This document shows positions 1-10,929 of a stretch of DNA of 64,000 bases, piece by piece. Source of the stretch: Heterodera schachtii (Eukaryota; Nematoda; Chromadorea; Rhabditida; Heteroderidae). A model generated the notes under the pieces. It was not told where the DNA came from. It did no database searches and saw only the letters and a program-made list of their open reading frames with translations. Positions within the stretch are counted from its first letter, which is position 1; the number at the start of each line of letters is the position of its first letter. The stretch is from positions 1 through 64,000 of the forward strand of contig SIJG01000073.1 of NCBI GenBank assembly GCA_023374025.1. The letters are read 5' to 3'. The position numbers and the translations under genes are program-made.

Positions 1-187
1 AACGGTCGCTGATCATCGCAATTCCGAGGCCAAGTTGTGAAGGCGTAAGCAAATCAAACACACAAAGCCAACAATCGGCGGAGATGAAACTGAAAAAAGG
101 AAAACAAAATTTAAAATTGAAATTTGCATTTTAATTTTACATTGCTTTTGCCATTTTTTCCTCCGCTTCTTTTGGATTGTCTGACAT
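1..187 (-). CDS. F-box-like family protein, N-terminal part (runs off left edge)
   Basis: Two exons are visible: exon 1 at 141-187 and exon 2 from 89 to the window edge. Exon 1 starts MSDNPKEAEEKMAKA, then a GTAAAA donor. Exon 2 follows a TTTTTTCAG acceptor and reads FISADCWLCVFDLLTPSQLG, the F-box-like motif of the family filling the first 30 kb. The splice phase fits (AT|T). This is the only copy whose MSDN start is in frame with the F-box, so it defines the probable true N-terminus of this subgroup. F-box proteins normally bind Skp1 and present substrates to a cullin ligase; that role is family knowledge, not shown here. The gene continues to the left, so its integrity is unknown. Confidence 0.6.
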
Positions 188-1100
188 TTTTGTTGTGGTA
201 AATTATTAAGACAGTTTTCGATGGATTTAAAATAGCTTAGTAAAACTAATTAAAATTATGTTAAATAAGCATTTATTTACAAAAATAAGAGGAAAAATCA
301 TTAAAATGTCAATTTAAATGGAATAATTTTCGTTTTTTGTATGTGAAAAAAAAATTTAATTCAGTTAAAATTAAACAATGCACAAACAAAATGAAAGAGC
401 AATTGTCATTTTAGAAGCAATAATATGGAGGGCTTCAAAAGCAAAGAATGAAACATTTTGTATGGCATTCGCCTGAATTATTAGCCAATATTTTTGTAGA
501 AAAAATGACAGTCATTGCCATTTTTCTCTGTCTTTTATACTAATTTTTATCGAGAAAAAATCGGGCCCTCGAAACTGCAAAAGTCTGTGATCAGAGTTTT
601 TGATTTTGAATAGAGTTGAGCGGGACCATCCGGGAATTCCTGGTTTTCCAGGTCCCGGAATTATTGAAAAGACATGTCCCGGTCCCGGTAGGGCCGGCGC
701 CAAAATAAGCACTGGTATTTAACGTAAAAATGCTATTTTTGAGCCCCTTTCTTCATAGCAAAATAGACACCAAACAAAGCGATAAATGCTTTTTTCGTGC
801 TTATCTATGCGTAACAAATGCGCAGAAATGTTTAAGCATCTTTAACTTTCAAATACATGCATTTAAGTTTTAAGAATTCAAGCGGTATTATTTTTTCAGT
901 AACCGTTTCTATGGTTTATCCTTTTCAAAATATACGGAGTTGGATGAATTATTTGATTTTTTTGAATAAATTTTGTCATTTTATACCAGGAATGTGATCT
1001 ATTCTGATTTGTCAGAAATGTTTTGATTTTGTAGTGACCAAAATTTGTAGCAAACATACAAAATTTTCAGTTACATACCATAACATTTGCAGAGCATGGC
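188..1100. other. Intergenic, AT-rich, no gene seen
   Basis: Long A/T-rich stretch without a convincing exon. The only recognisable items are the transposon end at 611-716 and, at about 718-860, a segment also found inside the elements at 12.17-12.24 kb and 23.28-23.35 kb (for example GACACC followed by CAAACAAAGCG and then TTCGTGCTTATCT). Confidence 0.5.
611..716 (+). mobile_element. Truncated end of a TIR element (GGGACC family)
   Basis: Begins TAGAGTTGAGCGGGACC, close to the terminus of the complete element at 45,540 (TAGAGTTGGTCGGGACC). It then has several CCCGG words and the stretch AATAAGCACTGGTA that follows the left arm in the 45.5-kb element. No right end or target duplication is visible, so this is an end fragment. 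Confidence 0.55.
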
Positions 1101-1361
1101 GACAATTCTGAATAGTTGGGACTGAAATGTCCGGTTGCCACCCGAGACTCAGTCGTCCGGTCATCCAATCTTTTTTTATGCCAAGTTGATGATGATGTTG
1201 AGGCACTTTTACCGGTGGGGCTTCGCCATTCAACAACAACCGATCAAATCAAAGCGGTGTGCATTTTTGATGATTATTTCAACAATTTGTTGCCATAAAT
1301 GTTTTGACATTTTCCGGCAGCCAATCATTTTTTGCTGCAATTGCTTCCCCTCCCCTTTTTA

Positions 1362-1924
1362 GGCATTTAAGCGTGCTTCTTCCCCTGCAACTTTCATTTG
1401 CGTCTTTCGTGATACATCAAACACAAATCTCAACGGCTGTAAAGTTTTTGGTGAAATTTTTTCACTCAATTCTTTTGCGACAAAAGGCAAAAAATGTTCT
1501 TTTTCCCGTTTTTCAGCTACACAGACTGAAAAGTCGCAAAAATTGACTGTGGAGCAATTGACATTGGACCATCGCCGTTACCATTCGACTTTTGTCTGTT
1601 GTCCAATTTCACGGGATATGCCGCTCGCCGTTACCATTCGACTTTTGTCTGTTGTCCAATTTCACGGGATATGCCGCAATGGAACCGATGGGAGGACGAG
1701 GCGATTGGATGGGATTAATGGTCATCGTCACCGGATCAGATTTGATCAGGAGCGCAATCGCATATTTGTGTCCATTTGCGATGCGCGCTCGGTCGGCGAT
1801 GGGTAATTTTACAGAAATTTTCAACGAATTTCCAAAAAATAAAATTTTTTTTTTTTCGGTTTTCAGCCTTGACGCCAACAAAGAAGCAGCATCACCTGGT
1901 CCAGACGGAATTTACTTCTGGTGA
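1362..1924 (+). pseudogene. Divergent F-box-family C-terminal exons, broken
   Basis: After TTTTTAG at 1361 the reading AFKRASSPATFICVF matches the start of the family's fourth coding block (AFASASSPxNFIVxIWF in other copies). An extra intron (GTAAAG to TTTTTCAG, about 1435-1513) follows, then LTVEQLTLDHRRYHS and CCPISRD, matching LTNEMTREQLALK and VRCPISRD elsewhere. A 53-bp tandem duplication then shifts the frame. The end, GDG plus an intron plus LDANKEAASPGPD, matches the terminal GDG/LLDATPGPSDQ exon pair. Its divergence suggests an old member with one more intron than its relatives. The 5' exons are not recognisable. Confidence 0.55.
1573..1678 (+). repeat. 53-bp tandem duplication inside an F-box exon
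   Basis: The block starting CGCCGTTACCATTCGAC at 1573 is repeated almost unchanged at 1626, each copy ending CACGGGATATGCCG. The period is 53 bp, not a multiple of three, so it breaks the reading frame. The near identity of the copies indicates a recent event. Confidence 0.85.
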
Positions 1925-1939
1925 CGATGATGATGAGTG

Positions 1940-2640
1940 ATCGTAATTGATGATAATGAAATTTATAAAATTTGTTCTTTTTCTTGCGATGGTCACAAAT
2001 TGTGTTATATTTATGCCTTTAGAATAAATTTAATGATTTTCTAAAACCCTAATTGGCTTTAAGAATATTGTGAAAAGATTTGGTTGAAAATGATGCCAGA
2101 ATCTTGCATGATTTTGATATTTTAAAAATAATTAAGAATTTTTACAAATTATTCATTTTTTGGACGGTTCAAAGCCATTTTGGCATTTTTAAGGCATATT
2201 TTAGTTGCATATTTTTCTGGGTTTTGGGACATATTTTATGCCAACATATTTGGCAAACCTTTATGGATTTTAGGTCAATTTTTGAAAATTGTAGTGGAAT
2301 TTTGGAGGCCGTCCGTTGGCACCAATAGGAGCTACCATTATGGTTTTTTGAAATTTTTGCTATTTAGATTTATTCAGGTTTCATCCTCCGAAAAAGGACT
2401 TTTTCTTTCTACAATTGGTGAAAATTATTTCGTTTTTGTCTCGTCCTCAATTTTCTGTGGAAATTTTTTTTTAAATGCGTGTGATAGATACAACACAAAA
2501 AAAGAAAACCGAGAAAAACAAGGAAAAATTTGCGGAAGCAAAAGGGAAGGTAAAAGTGAGCGAATGAAAGAAGATTGGGAAGTGATGGAATGCTTTTATA
2601 GTAAGCAGCCGAATTCGACCGTTTAATAAATTCGTATAAA
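1940..2640. other. Intergenic, no gene seen
   Basis: AT-rich DNA between two F-box units. Short open frames exist on the plus strand, but none resembles the family or has splice structure. The last 20 bp lead into the TATA box at 2655. Confidence 0.45.
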
Positions 2641-2654
2641 ATGGCAAAAATTAG

Positions 2655-2662
2655 TATAAAAG
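2655..2662 (+). promoter_or_regulatory. TATA box of F-box gene copy
   Basis: TATAAAAG within the context AATTAGTATAAAAGTGG. The same block, plus the following TTGCT..TCCTCCGCC, recurs at 15,916 at nearly the same distance (about 100 bp) from the same first exon (ATGCCTTCAAAAATGA). Conservation between two copies with diverged surroundings supports a core promoter. Confidence 0.65.
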
Positions 2663-2755
2663 TGGTTGCTCATCCTCCGCCGCTTTTCATTATTATTTTT
2701 TCCATCGCCATTTATTTCTTTTCGTCGTTTTCTCCAAATTTTTTCTTCCTGAAAA

Positions 2756-4350
2756 TGCCTTCAAAAATGATTCTGTACGTTTTACATACATATGTTATTT
2801 CTTCACAATTTTGCCATTTCCTCCCATTTTTAGTCTGTTCGGAGTGCCAATGTTTGTCGGATGTTGCGCCATTCTTTGGATTTATTGGGACCGCCTCAAA
2901 AAACCAAAAAGAAAATGTTAAAAATGAAGAAAAATTCAAAATGTCAAATTTAATTTTCAGTTTCATATCCGCCGACTGTTGGCTTTGTGTGTTCGATTTG
3001 CTCTCCGCGTCAACTTGGCCTCGGAATTGCGATGATTAGCCATCGTTTTGACATTTACGTGGACGAACACTTCAAAACCCGCAAATGGGCACTGAAATTT
3101 ATTCGAATTTGGCGCAAAATTGGAAAGAATGGCACAAAAGAAATGGAAATTGTCAATTTTTCTTGGAAACCAATGCCAATTCCGCAAATTCAAATGCCAC
3201 GTAAAGTCATCGGATTCGAACGCATCAACATCTCGTAAAACTGGCGATTATTCAAATAATAATTAATTAGACAACAATTTTTCCCCATTTATTTTTAGTT
3301 TCATCGACCAAAATGCCATCGCTTTTCTCCGCCGTTTTCGTCCACTTTTTGCCGCCTCTCCAATTAATTTGAACATCTATACGACCAGTGATCGCTTTGT
3401 GGAGTTCATTTTGCGCGACATTTGGCCATTGCTCGGACAAAACATTCATGGCTTGGGATTGTCGGACACAGTTTTCCATCGTTTGCGACAATTCGCCCCG
3501 TCAATTCTCAACAATTGTCCATCACTTCGCGGTGTCACATTTTATGTCGACGATCTCTTCGCCGAATTTCCGGCCGATGACAGTGCCACGGCATCGGATG
3601 GACAAGCGGTGGCCAAATGGCTTTTCACTCCACTTCAAAACGGTGTGCCAAAGTTGTTGAGATGCGAATTCGACACGGATGATGGGAATTTGGCGACGAA
3701 TATTGCAAGCTTCAAAGCGGTGCTTACGAATTGAGAATTGATTTATTTGGCACTTTTACGCTGTTTGGAGTTCGCTTACAAATTAGAAAAAAAAGAGTTA
3801 TTTTTCGCCTAAAGACATTTTCGTAGCAAAAACGTCCCTTCCCATCTGTTGGCATTTATTATTAAATGGCTAAGTGGCCGTTCCCTTCTCTCCTCTCCCC
3901 AACCGTAAAAGTGCCCATCTTTGGTTGTTATTTATTACTTAACCAATTTTCCCCAATTTTAGGCTTTTGCCTCGGCTTCTTCTCCCGTCAATTTCATTGT
4001 CCTCATTTGGTTTCCGTCGTCTTTTGGTGACTTCGACTTCGTTGTGCCATTTGATTTGACCAACGAAATGACTCGGGAACAATTGGCATTGAAAGAAACT
4101 AAATATGACGACTGTTTTCTGTTGGTCCGTTGTCCAATTTCGCGAGACGAAAGCAAATGGACAAAATGGGAAGAGGAAGCGATTGACTGGCGAATTTATG
4201 AACCGTGGAATCAAATTGACATTGAAATTTATGATGAGGAAGAAATCGGAGATGGGTAAACGAATAAATTACTCAAAAATTCAAATTATTTATTTTGTTT
4301 TTAGGCTTCTCGACGCAACTCCCGGCCCAAGTGATCAGCAGCAGAAGTGA
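2756..4350 (+). CDS. F-box-like family protein, near-complete (one frameshift seen)
   Basis: Exons: 2756-2775 (MPSKMI) then about 2833-2912, giving a hydrophobic LFGVPMFVGCCAILW segment; F-box exon 2961-3234; 3299-3719; 3963-4255; 4305-4350 (ends PGPSDQQQK). The F-box exon reads FISADCWLCVFDLL, then needs a +1 shift near 3006 to continue as IAMISHRFDIYVDEHFKTR. The middle exon carries WPLLGQNIHG and FAEFPADDSATASDGQ; the fourth carries SASSPVNFIVLIWF and VRCPISRDESKWTKWEEE. Apart from the frameshift, and an unclear join between the hydrophobic exon and the F-box exon, everything is open with GT-AG introns. It could be a recent pseudogene or contain an assembly error. Probable role: substrate adaptor of an SCF-type ubiquitin ligase, by family. 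Confidence 0.6.
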
Positions 4351-4802
4351 ATGAATGTGTTGTTAAGAAATGATCGATCTTATTGAATTGGAAAATGTGA
4401 TTTTGATGTTATTTCACGTGCTCATAAAATATTCTTCTGTTGCAATGATCAAATTATGTTTTTAGTGTAAATTTTGCGATTTCCTGAAATCGGATTAGCT
4501 GTAAGAATTTTTGGAAATTATTTTCATATGGTTAAAACCAGTGATGCCACCCGAACCCGAAACCCGAGACCCGAAACCCGAGGTTTTTCTCGACCCGAAA
4601 CCCGAAACCCGAACCCGAAATTTTTCGAGTGCCCGACCCGAAACCCGAACCCGAAGTTTTTCTCAACCCGCGGCATAGGCAAAAAAATATGCACCGGTAA
4701 GAATGGGGATCTGGGTGAAAAAAAGAAGGAAATTGTTGGAGAAGGAGATTTTTGAGAAAAAATAATTCATTTATTTCATTTACAGCATGTGTTCAAATTC
4801 AA

Positions 4803-4873
4803 ATGTCGTGTAATGGCTATACCTTTTCCCTTTCTTTATTTTTCGCTCGGGTTCAATTCCCCACTGGTATAGA
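4803..4873 (+). repeat. tRNA-related segment (A-box/B-box) inside element
   Basis: An A-box-like GTAATGGCTATACC is followed, about 30 bp later, by a clear B-box GGTTCAATTCC (4850-4860) and CCACTGG. It aligns with the better preserved segment in the 45.5-kb element. No acceptor-stem pairing convinced me, so this is a SINE-like relic rather than a functional tRNA gene. Confidence 0.45.
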
Positions 4874-5052
4874 ATATTTTTTACATTTTCTTCACATTAT
4901 TTCAATTGAAATTAAATTAATAATAAATATTTAAACTTAAAATTATTATTTTTTATTTTTTTAAACAGCCTAAAACTGCAAATTTAACCAAAACTTTGAT
5001 CTTTTTTTGACACATTCTGTAAACAAATCGTATTATAAACTACAAAATTTTT

Positions 5053-5080
5053 CCCGGCGGCGCCTATCGGCACCGCCGGC
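5053..5080. repeat. GC-rich palindrome shared by many elements
   Basis: A near-perfect hairpin with core CGGCGCCTATCGGCACCG in otherwise AT-rich DNA. Further copies: 5225-5251, 18414-18430, 24752-24780, 25331-25358, 36628-36653, 36815-36842, 36951-36978, 42798-42824, 42933-42963 and 46055-46081, with a weaker one at 10,622-10,650. Most are flanked on one side by an AT-rich stretch resembling TTAACAAATCGCACTCAAA plus TTTTCAAAATTTTTCC, in either orientation. It lies inside, not at the ends of, TIR elements of different families. Confidence 0.85.
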
Positions 5081-5611
5081 CCCCCGGTTCCCCAAAAGTT
5101 TTTTTGGAAAAACGCCGTAAAAAACGTTTTTCAAGGCAAAAATTTGTCAACTTAAAGCGCAAAAATTTGGCCATTTTTTGGTGAAAATCTGTTACCAAAT
5201 TTAACTCAAATTTTCAAATTTTTTCCTGGCGGCGCCTATCGGCACCGCCAGTCTTCTTGTTCGAGAAATTTACATTGAAAAAGCGTGACGCACAAAATTT
5301 TTAATGAGTTTTCATTCGATAAAAAATTCTTATCGATTTTGAACATATAAAAATTTTTCAAATGACCCGATACCCGAAATTTTTCTCGACCCGAAACCCG
5401 ATACCCGAAACCCGAAGTTTTTCTCAACCCGAAACCCGAACTCGAAATTTTTCGAGTGCCCGACCCGAAACCCGAACCCGAAATTTTTCTCAACCCGCGG
5501 CATCACTGGTTAAAACTCTCAAATTGTCACGAATGTGTGCTTGACAAAGTAATAAAATCAGATTTGTCCGTAAAAAAAATCTTAAAAAATGCTTATGTGT
5601 GTTTTCAGAGG

Positions 5612-5999
5612 CTCCCGGACAATCGGACAGTGGACAATTGGACAGTGGACAATCGGACAGTTGGACAATCGGACAGTGAAGACAATCAGACAGAGGTGGA
5701 CAATCGGACAGTGGACAATCCGACAGTAAAACACACAAAAATATATTAAAATGCCAAACCCAAATGGATTTGCATCAAAATAATATTTTATACTGCATTG
5801 GCACTTTTTTTATTTGCGTACTTTCCTTTTTCCTTGATATCGCACAATCGGTCCCCTCCGGCGACGGCATTTTCTTATCTTTTTGTGTGTTTTACTGTCG
5901 GATTGTCCACTGTCCGATTGTCCACCTCTGTCCGATTGTCCTCACTGTCCGATTGTCCACTGTCCAATTGTCCACTGTCCGATTGTCCAGTCACGTTTT
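5612..5999. mobile_element. Foldback element with GGACAAT-word arms
   Basis: The left arm (about 5617-5755) is built from GGACAATCGGACAGT words. The right arm (about 5864-5999) is its near-exact reverse complement, including the inner part with AAAACACACAAAAA. Arms of about 130 bp flank a roughly 110-bp loop. No clear target duplication or defined terminus is visible, so it is called a foldback repeat without family. Confidence 0.75.
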
Positions 6000-6172
6000 C
6001 CAGGGGGGTCTCTGGTCACAATCAGACATTTATTTTGACCAATTTCGAATCCCGGACAATTCATTTCGAACATGTTTTTTAAATTGAAAGATTAAAAGAA
6101 AGATGAACTCACTCACCCCCCCAACTGCCATTCGTCAGAACTGAAAATTGAATAAAAAAAAATCTCATCACA

Positions 6173-6440
6173 TTGCATTTCTATAGGGCCCGACCCCCGA
6201 CATTAAATTATTTATTTGTTTTTAAACTTCTCAACGCAACACTCGTCCCAAGTGATCAGCAAGGCAGGAGCAGTTCGCCTTCGCCACCGCGAACGCGACC
6301 GTTAGAAGAGGTTCTTCTTCAGAAAGAGGTGAGCACATTAATTTTTACATTAAAAATTATCCCCCCCCTTGCGATAAAATTTCATTTGAAAATTAAAAAA
6401 AAAAATTTTTTCTTGATTGGGGGAACGTAGTGCACCCCTA
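6173..6440 (+). pseudogene. Alternative F-box terminal exon, Ser/Pro/Arg-rich extension
   Basis: Reads KLLNATLVPSDQQ, matching the usual terminal exon, but instead of a stop it continues GRSSSPSPPRTRPLEE and LLQKEV to a GTGAGC donor near 6332. The same extension occurs at 22,031-22,148 (GRSRSPSPSPSLPLEEG) and, frameshifted, at 26,716-26,815. A further downstream coding exon was not found, so function is unknown. It may represent a second gene type in which the family tail is followed by more coding sequence. Confidence 0.45.
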
Positions 6441-6593
6441 AAATGTGCAATTTTTCATAATTTTTTTTTGAATAATGTAAACTGTGTTTACGTTCTCCTC
6501 ACGTTTTGTAGTTCGTTTTCGTCACGCTTCGCAGTTTGATGGACCGTTGGCCGGAAGAAAGCTGCGAAAATCGGTGGAAAGGCCATAGAAGAA

Positions 6594-7415
6594 ATGGAAA
6601 TCGCCAAATTAAGGTATTTTAATTACAATGGTGTGGATATTCACATTTTTATCGCCTTCCCATTCAGTTTCATTGACCACAATGCCATCGCTGTTCTTCG
6701 CCAACTCTTCGTCGCCTGTCCAATTTTTGTGGCCATGGATAGCTCAAAAAGCTACATTTTTGAGATGCTGGTTACCAACATTTGGCCAATTCTCAACAAA
6801 AACATTCATTGTTTGCGGGTGCCCTCTACATTTTTCCGAAGTTTTCGACGATTTGTGCCGTCACTCCTCAAGGACTGTCCATCGCTTCGCATTTTCAATG
6901 CCTGTCGTGGCGGATTCTTCGCCGAATTTCCGGCCGATGACAATGCCAATGCAGTGGAAGGACAAGCGGTGGCCAAATGGCTTTTCTCTCCTCGTCCTGA
7001 CGATGTGCCAAAGGCATTCAAATGCACGTTGCATTTAGTTTTGGAAAAATGGTCACCAAAAATCGAGCCGCTCAAAACGGTGCTTTCATTTCCCATTTTG
7101 TATTTCTTTAATCAATTTTCCCACATTTTAGGCTTTTGCCTCGGCTTCATCTCCTTCCAATTTCATCGTGTCCATTTGGGTTCGTCCGACTTCTTTCGAT
7201 GACTCTGTTGTGCCCTTTGCGCTGACCAATGAATTTACTCAGGAACAATTGGCATTGAAAAGAACTTCAATTAGCAACTGTTTTCTGTTGGTCCGTCATC
7301 CAATTACGCGAGACGAAAGCAAATGTGATGCTTTTTCAAAAATTGAAATTGATTGTGTTTCGATTTTTAGGCTTCTTGACGCAATTCCTGGCCCAAATGA
7401 TCAGCAGCAGAAGTG
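6594..7415 (+). pseudogene. F-box-family gene lacking the F-box exon
   Basis: The block before 6668 (EMEIAKLRYFNYNGVDI) replaces the normal second-exon end. The third block from 6668 is open (FIDHNAIAVLRQLF, then FAEFPADDNANAVEGQAVAK). The fourth, from 7132, starts AFASASSPSNFIVSIW but loses the KWTKWEEEAIDW region and runs directly into the terminal exon (RLLDAIPGPNDQQQK, stop about 7413). No F-box is present upstream, and the space is occupied by unrelated repeat. Probably non-functional. Confidence 0.65.
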
Positions 7416-7559
7416 AATGAATGAATGATTTGCCGGATAAATGATCGATCAATTTGAATTATGGAATAATTATTGACGTACTCATAGAAATTGTTGTTTT
7501 TTGTTTAAGTGATCACTGATCAATATTGATTTGTGACTGTTGTATATCTTAGGAATAAA

Positions 7560-8010
7560 TTTTTGTGATTTCCTGAAATCAAAATCCAATTTGCTTCTGT
7601 TTCGTCAGTTGAGTTAGTCAACTGACAAAAATCATTGGCTTCTGTTGGCAGGCGAAAAACTGTTCAAAATCGTTGGTCGTCAGAAAGCCCTTCTCATCCG
7701 TGTCCAATTCCTGCTGTCCAAATAATAGCACAATTTGACAAAAACACCGTAATAATTAAATACCTAATTAGGTAATTAAGTGGACTGAAAAACCAGTTTT
7801 TTAGGATTTCTCCTAATCGACAAAATAATTTCCCGGGCTTTGTGGAATTTATCTGTTATTAGGGGGGGGTCGGTTTCAACTCTCGGAGTTAATCTCCGAT
7901 TTTCGAATTAAATTTCTGTTTTTTTTGATGACTTGGCCTAAGTTTTCGGCCGAATTTCGGAAAATTCCGACTCAAAACCCGCCGAGGTGATGCTTTTCAA
8001 CTTTCCGCAC
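7560..8010. other. Spacer, no gene seen
   Basis: Between the tail of the 7.4-kb F-box unit and the duplicated operon fragment. No splice-consistent coding signal or repeat ends were noticed. Confidence 0.4.
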
Positions 8011-8960
8011 GCAATGCATACTAACATTTTTCATCCCATAAAACATGAAAATATTTGTTTACACCTAACACACACACAGTGTCGTCGAGAGGGCTTATTT
8101 ATGCTCCGTCACTCTTCTCCATGAACAGCGTGTAGGGCCACAACGGCTTCTCCTTGGTCCCGTACAACATCATGGCAAAGTTGTGCGCAGAGATGAACAC
8201 GGACACGATCATCATCCACTTGCACATTTGGAAGGTGATCTCCTGGTTTCGGTTGATGCGCTCCGTCGGCACGCCGGCCAACATTTTTGGCTGCCAAATG
8301 AATGGATTTGATCGGATTGATTGGATAATTATAATTGAAATGGCAAAAAATGCCAAAATTGGTCTCAGTCTCACATAGCATTCCTCCTGCAGCGCGCGCA
8401 CCTGCGGATTGTACAGGCCGTATTTACTCATCACCAAACCGCCACAACGAATGCCTTCGGGGAGATGAGGCAAAATTTTACCATAGGCCTGTAGAAGGAT
8501 AAAATGGTAAACGGTAGAAAAATTTGTGATAATGATACAGTACAGTATACAACAGTCTTAAAGACTTGAAGGGTTCAAACATCAAGAAACATGAATTTTT
8601 CCACTTGGTTTTGTCTTTAAAATAGATTTAAATGGCGATCAGTTCAAGGAATGTTTTGAAGTGCAAATTGGCAAAGTTTGGCACCGCTTTCTTCGCCGGC
8701 GACGATGGCGAATAATAATGATGATGATGAGAATGATGGTTTTGCCATGGCATTGATGCGCCGTCGTCCGCCATTTGTTGGTGCGCCGTTTTGTCATGTT
8801 GCATCAGCAACGAGTACAGTTCCTCCTCACAAAGATTGCACATTTCGACAAGCTTAAAGTTTTTTTTTACTATAATTTCTTAAACTTCAATAAAAAATCA
8901 ATTGAAAGTTTTGAATCGGAATCAAATAAGCGATTGGTGGACAGTTTAACTTAAATTATT
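8010..8960 (-). pseudogene. Rearranged copy of the 30-31.6-kb operon segment
   Basis: 8,010-8,630 matches 29,830-30,450, containing exons 3 and 4 of the small membrane-protein gene with the same splice sites and a few substitutions (MSKYGLYN for MGKYGLYN; stop moved to give EKSDGA). 8,632-8,950 matches 31,303-31,620, containing the 5' part of the seventh NUP205-like exon (CNLCEEELYSLLMQ, HHSHHHHYYSPSSPAKK). About 850 bp lying between them in the source (small gene exons 1-2, the last NUP205-like exon) is missing, so both genes are truncated and cannot be translated properly. Confidence 0.8.
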
Positions 8961-8962
8961 TT

Positions 8963-9335
8963 ATGCCCAAATTGGGCCAACTCAACCAAAAAAGTTGTGA
9001 ACTTTTGGTTTTTCGTGTCTCTTCTCCCAAGGCATTCATTGTATCATTTCGTTTTCTTCAATTTTCCTTCATTTTAGGCATTTGCCAATGCTTTAATTCA
9101 TGTCAATTTCATTGCTGTTCTTCGCTTTGTTTGGTCTTTATTCGCCGTGGCATCGGAAGGACTGGCGGTGGCCAAATGCTTTTTACGCCTCGGCCGGACA
9201 ATGTGCAAAGGAGTTCAAATGCGATCTGGAGATTATGGAGGATGAGCACCTGACAGCAAGAATTGAAAGCGTCAAAAGGGTGATTACGAATGATTTATTT
9301 AGCACTTTTACGGTCTTTGGTGTTCTCTGACAAAA
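8963..9335 (+). pseudogene. Mosaic F-box fragment
   Basis: A start-of-fourth-block acceptor (GCATTTGCCAATGCT, 9076) is fused after about 20 bp to third-block sequence (TTCTTCGC, then GGACTGGCGGTGGCCAAATG and FYASAGQCAKEFKCDLE). The upstream stretch 8963-9060 (ATGCCCAAATTGGGCCAACTC) is intron-like and recurs at 28,325. The order of pieces is not that of any working gene. Confidence 0.6.
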
Positions 9336-9383
9336 AAAATTGTATGATTTCTACAAAGAATTTAAAATTAAATTTATTTTTCA

Positions 9384-10220
9384 GTTTCATTTGCGGAGAC
9401 GTTTTACTGTCGGTGTTCCAATTTCTTCCGCCTTCACAACTTGGCTTTGGAATTTCAGTGATCAGCCATCGATTTGACCTTTACGTCGACGAACACTTCA
9501 AGACGCAACGCTGGGCGCTGAAAGGAATTGGGATTCAAAACAAATTTGAAGAAAATGGCACAACGGAAATGGAAATTCGTTGGCAAAAAGGCTTTTTCAC
9601 GCCTCGTCCGGACAATGTGCAAAGATGTTGAGATGCTCGTTGTTCATGGATGGGCGCGATTGGGCGTCATCGATGAAAGCCTTCAAAGCGGTGCTTACTA
9701 ATTGACTTTTTTGGCTCTTTTACTTTTTGGGGTTCGCTGATAAAAATGTGTATTATTCGTGAATTAAAAACAGTGCGAATAAAAGTGTCTACCCATTTGA
9801 TTTTAAAATAACTAATCAATTTTTCCACATTTTAGGCTTTTAAAAGCTATGATACCTTGGCCGTCAATTTAATTGTCGTCCTTTTGTTTCCATGGTATTA
9901 TGCTGATAACGTTGTGCCTTTTTGATTTGACCAATTATTTTTCTGGTGAACAATTGACGTTGAAAGCAATTGATGAATATAACGAATGTTTTCTGTTGAT
10001 CCGTTGCCCAATTGTGCGAAATGAAAGCAAATGGACAAAATGGGAAAAGGAAACGACTGATTGGCAATTTAATGACCAATGGAACGGAATTGACATTATG
10101 AATAATGATGAGGATGACATCGGAGATGGGTAAGCGAATGCTTTTTCAAAAAATCAAATTTAATTATGCATTTTTAGGCTTCTCGACACATTCCCGGCCC
10201 AAGTGATCAGCAGAAGTGAA
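9384..10220 (+). pseudogene. F-box unit with third block deleted
   Basis: The F-box exon from 9385 reads FICGDVLLSVFQFLPPSQLG and DLYVDEHFKTQRW, then joins within WQKG directly to the end of the third block (FFTPRPDNVQ), removing about 300 bp. The fourth block (9836-10131) has an extra T in the VPFDLTN region (a TGA follows), then reads LIRCPIVRNESKWTKWEKE and ends EDDIGDG at a GTAAGC donor. The terminal exon at 10178 is frameshifted. Inactive. Confidence 0.7.
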
Positions 10221-10379
10221 TGAATGATTTGCTGAGAAGTGACCGATCAATTTGAATTATGCGATTATTGTCGTGTTCATAAAATTGTTCCTTTTTTTTT
10301 TGTTGTTGTTGGAATGATCAACTTGGATTTTTGTTATGCCATAAATGATAATTGTGTGATTTTCTGAAATAAATATGCT

Positions 10380-10855
10380 TATTTCTAAGATTGTTTGAGT
10401 AATGGAGCAAATGGGCCGTCGATTTTGTTTTTGTAGAAATCTTATTTTTAGGCTCTAAATTTCAAATTAAAAGTAAGACAAAGGCTCTCTCCCTTAAAAT
10501 CAAATGAAATGCCAACATACCCGGGACCCGAATTCGAACAAAAAGAAGAAAGTTCATGATGATAGTGCGTTCTAACGTTAACTGACTGACAAAGAAAAAT
10601 TTTTTTATGGCATTTCAAAATTGGCGGTGCCGAAACGGTCGGCGCCGAACTAACCCCGACCCGGAGTTATTTTGATATAAATTTACCAAATTTGGAAGTT
10701 TATTCATTTATTTTCACATATTAATATGCATTTTTATCCGAGACCAGCGCGGGATTTCTTTTTCGACATTTACCATTTTTCCTTCTCATAAAAAACGGAA
10801 ATATTTGAGTTTTTAAATGCGCAATTCGCGGCAAATCTTTTTCTGCGCGATCCAC
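10380..10855. other. Spacer with degenerate repeat
   Basis: No exon seen. At 10,622-10,650 there is a weak version of the GC-rich palindrome (GGCGGTGCCG, GTCGGCGCCG) in transposon-like context, but without identifiable ends. Confidence 0.4.
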
Positions 10856-10929
10856 CCATGGCCAGCACTGATTTAACTCATGCATGCGATTTATCTGCAA
10901 AATGCCGAATTTCTGTTTTAATGATTGAC

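Larger units (their letters stand above)
4539..5508. mobile_element. Non-autonomous hAT-like element, ACCCGAA family
   Basis: TIR CAGTGATGCC at the left, GGCATCACTG at the right, flanked by the 8-bp target duplication GTTAAAAC (4531-4538 and 5509-5516). Both ends are followed by arrays of ACCCGAAACCCG words. The interior (about 4690-5250) has no transposase. It holds a tRNA-like segment and two copies of the GC-rich palindrome (5053-5080, 5225-5251). The flanking sequence is continuous, without the element, in a paralogous unit at about 21,205-21,265, which is an empty-site comparison supporting insertion. The interior is homologous to the element at 45,540 although their arms differ. Confidence 0.85.

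Noticed and set aside
512..712. Open frame on the minus strand with PGPG-like residues
   Set aside because: The glycine/proline codons come from CCCGG words of a transposon end, not from coding sequence.
5490..6087. Frames with DNRTVDNRT- or LSDCP-type peptide repeats
   Set aside because: Produced by the GGACAATCGGACAGT foldback arms. The repeat reads open in both directions, as expected for simple-sequence arrays.
8099..8473. A functional second copy of the small membrane protein
   Set aside because: Exons 1 and 2 are missing, and the sequence upstream of exon 3 joins directly to a nucleoporin exon fragment.
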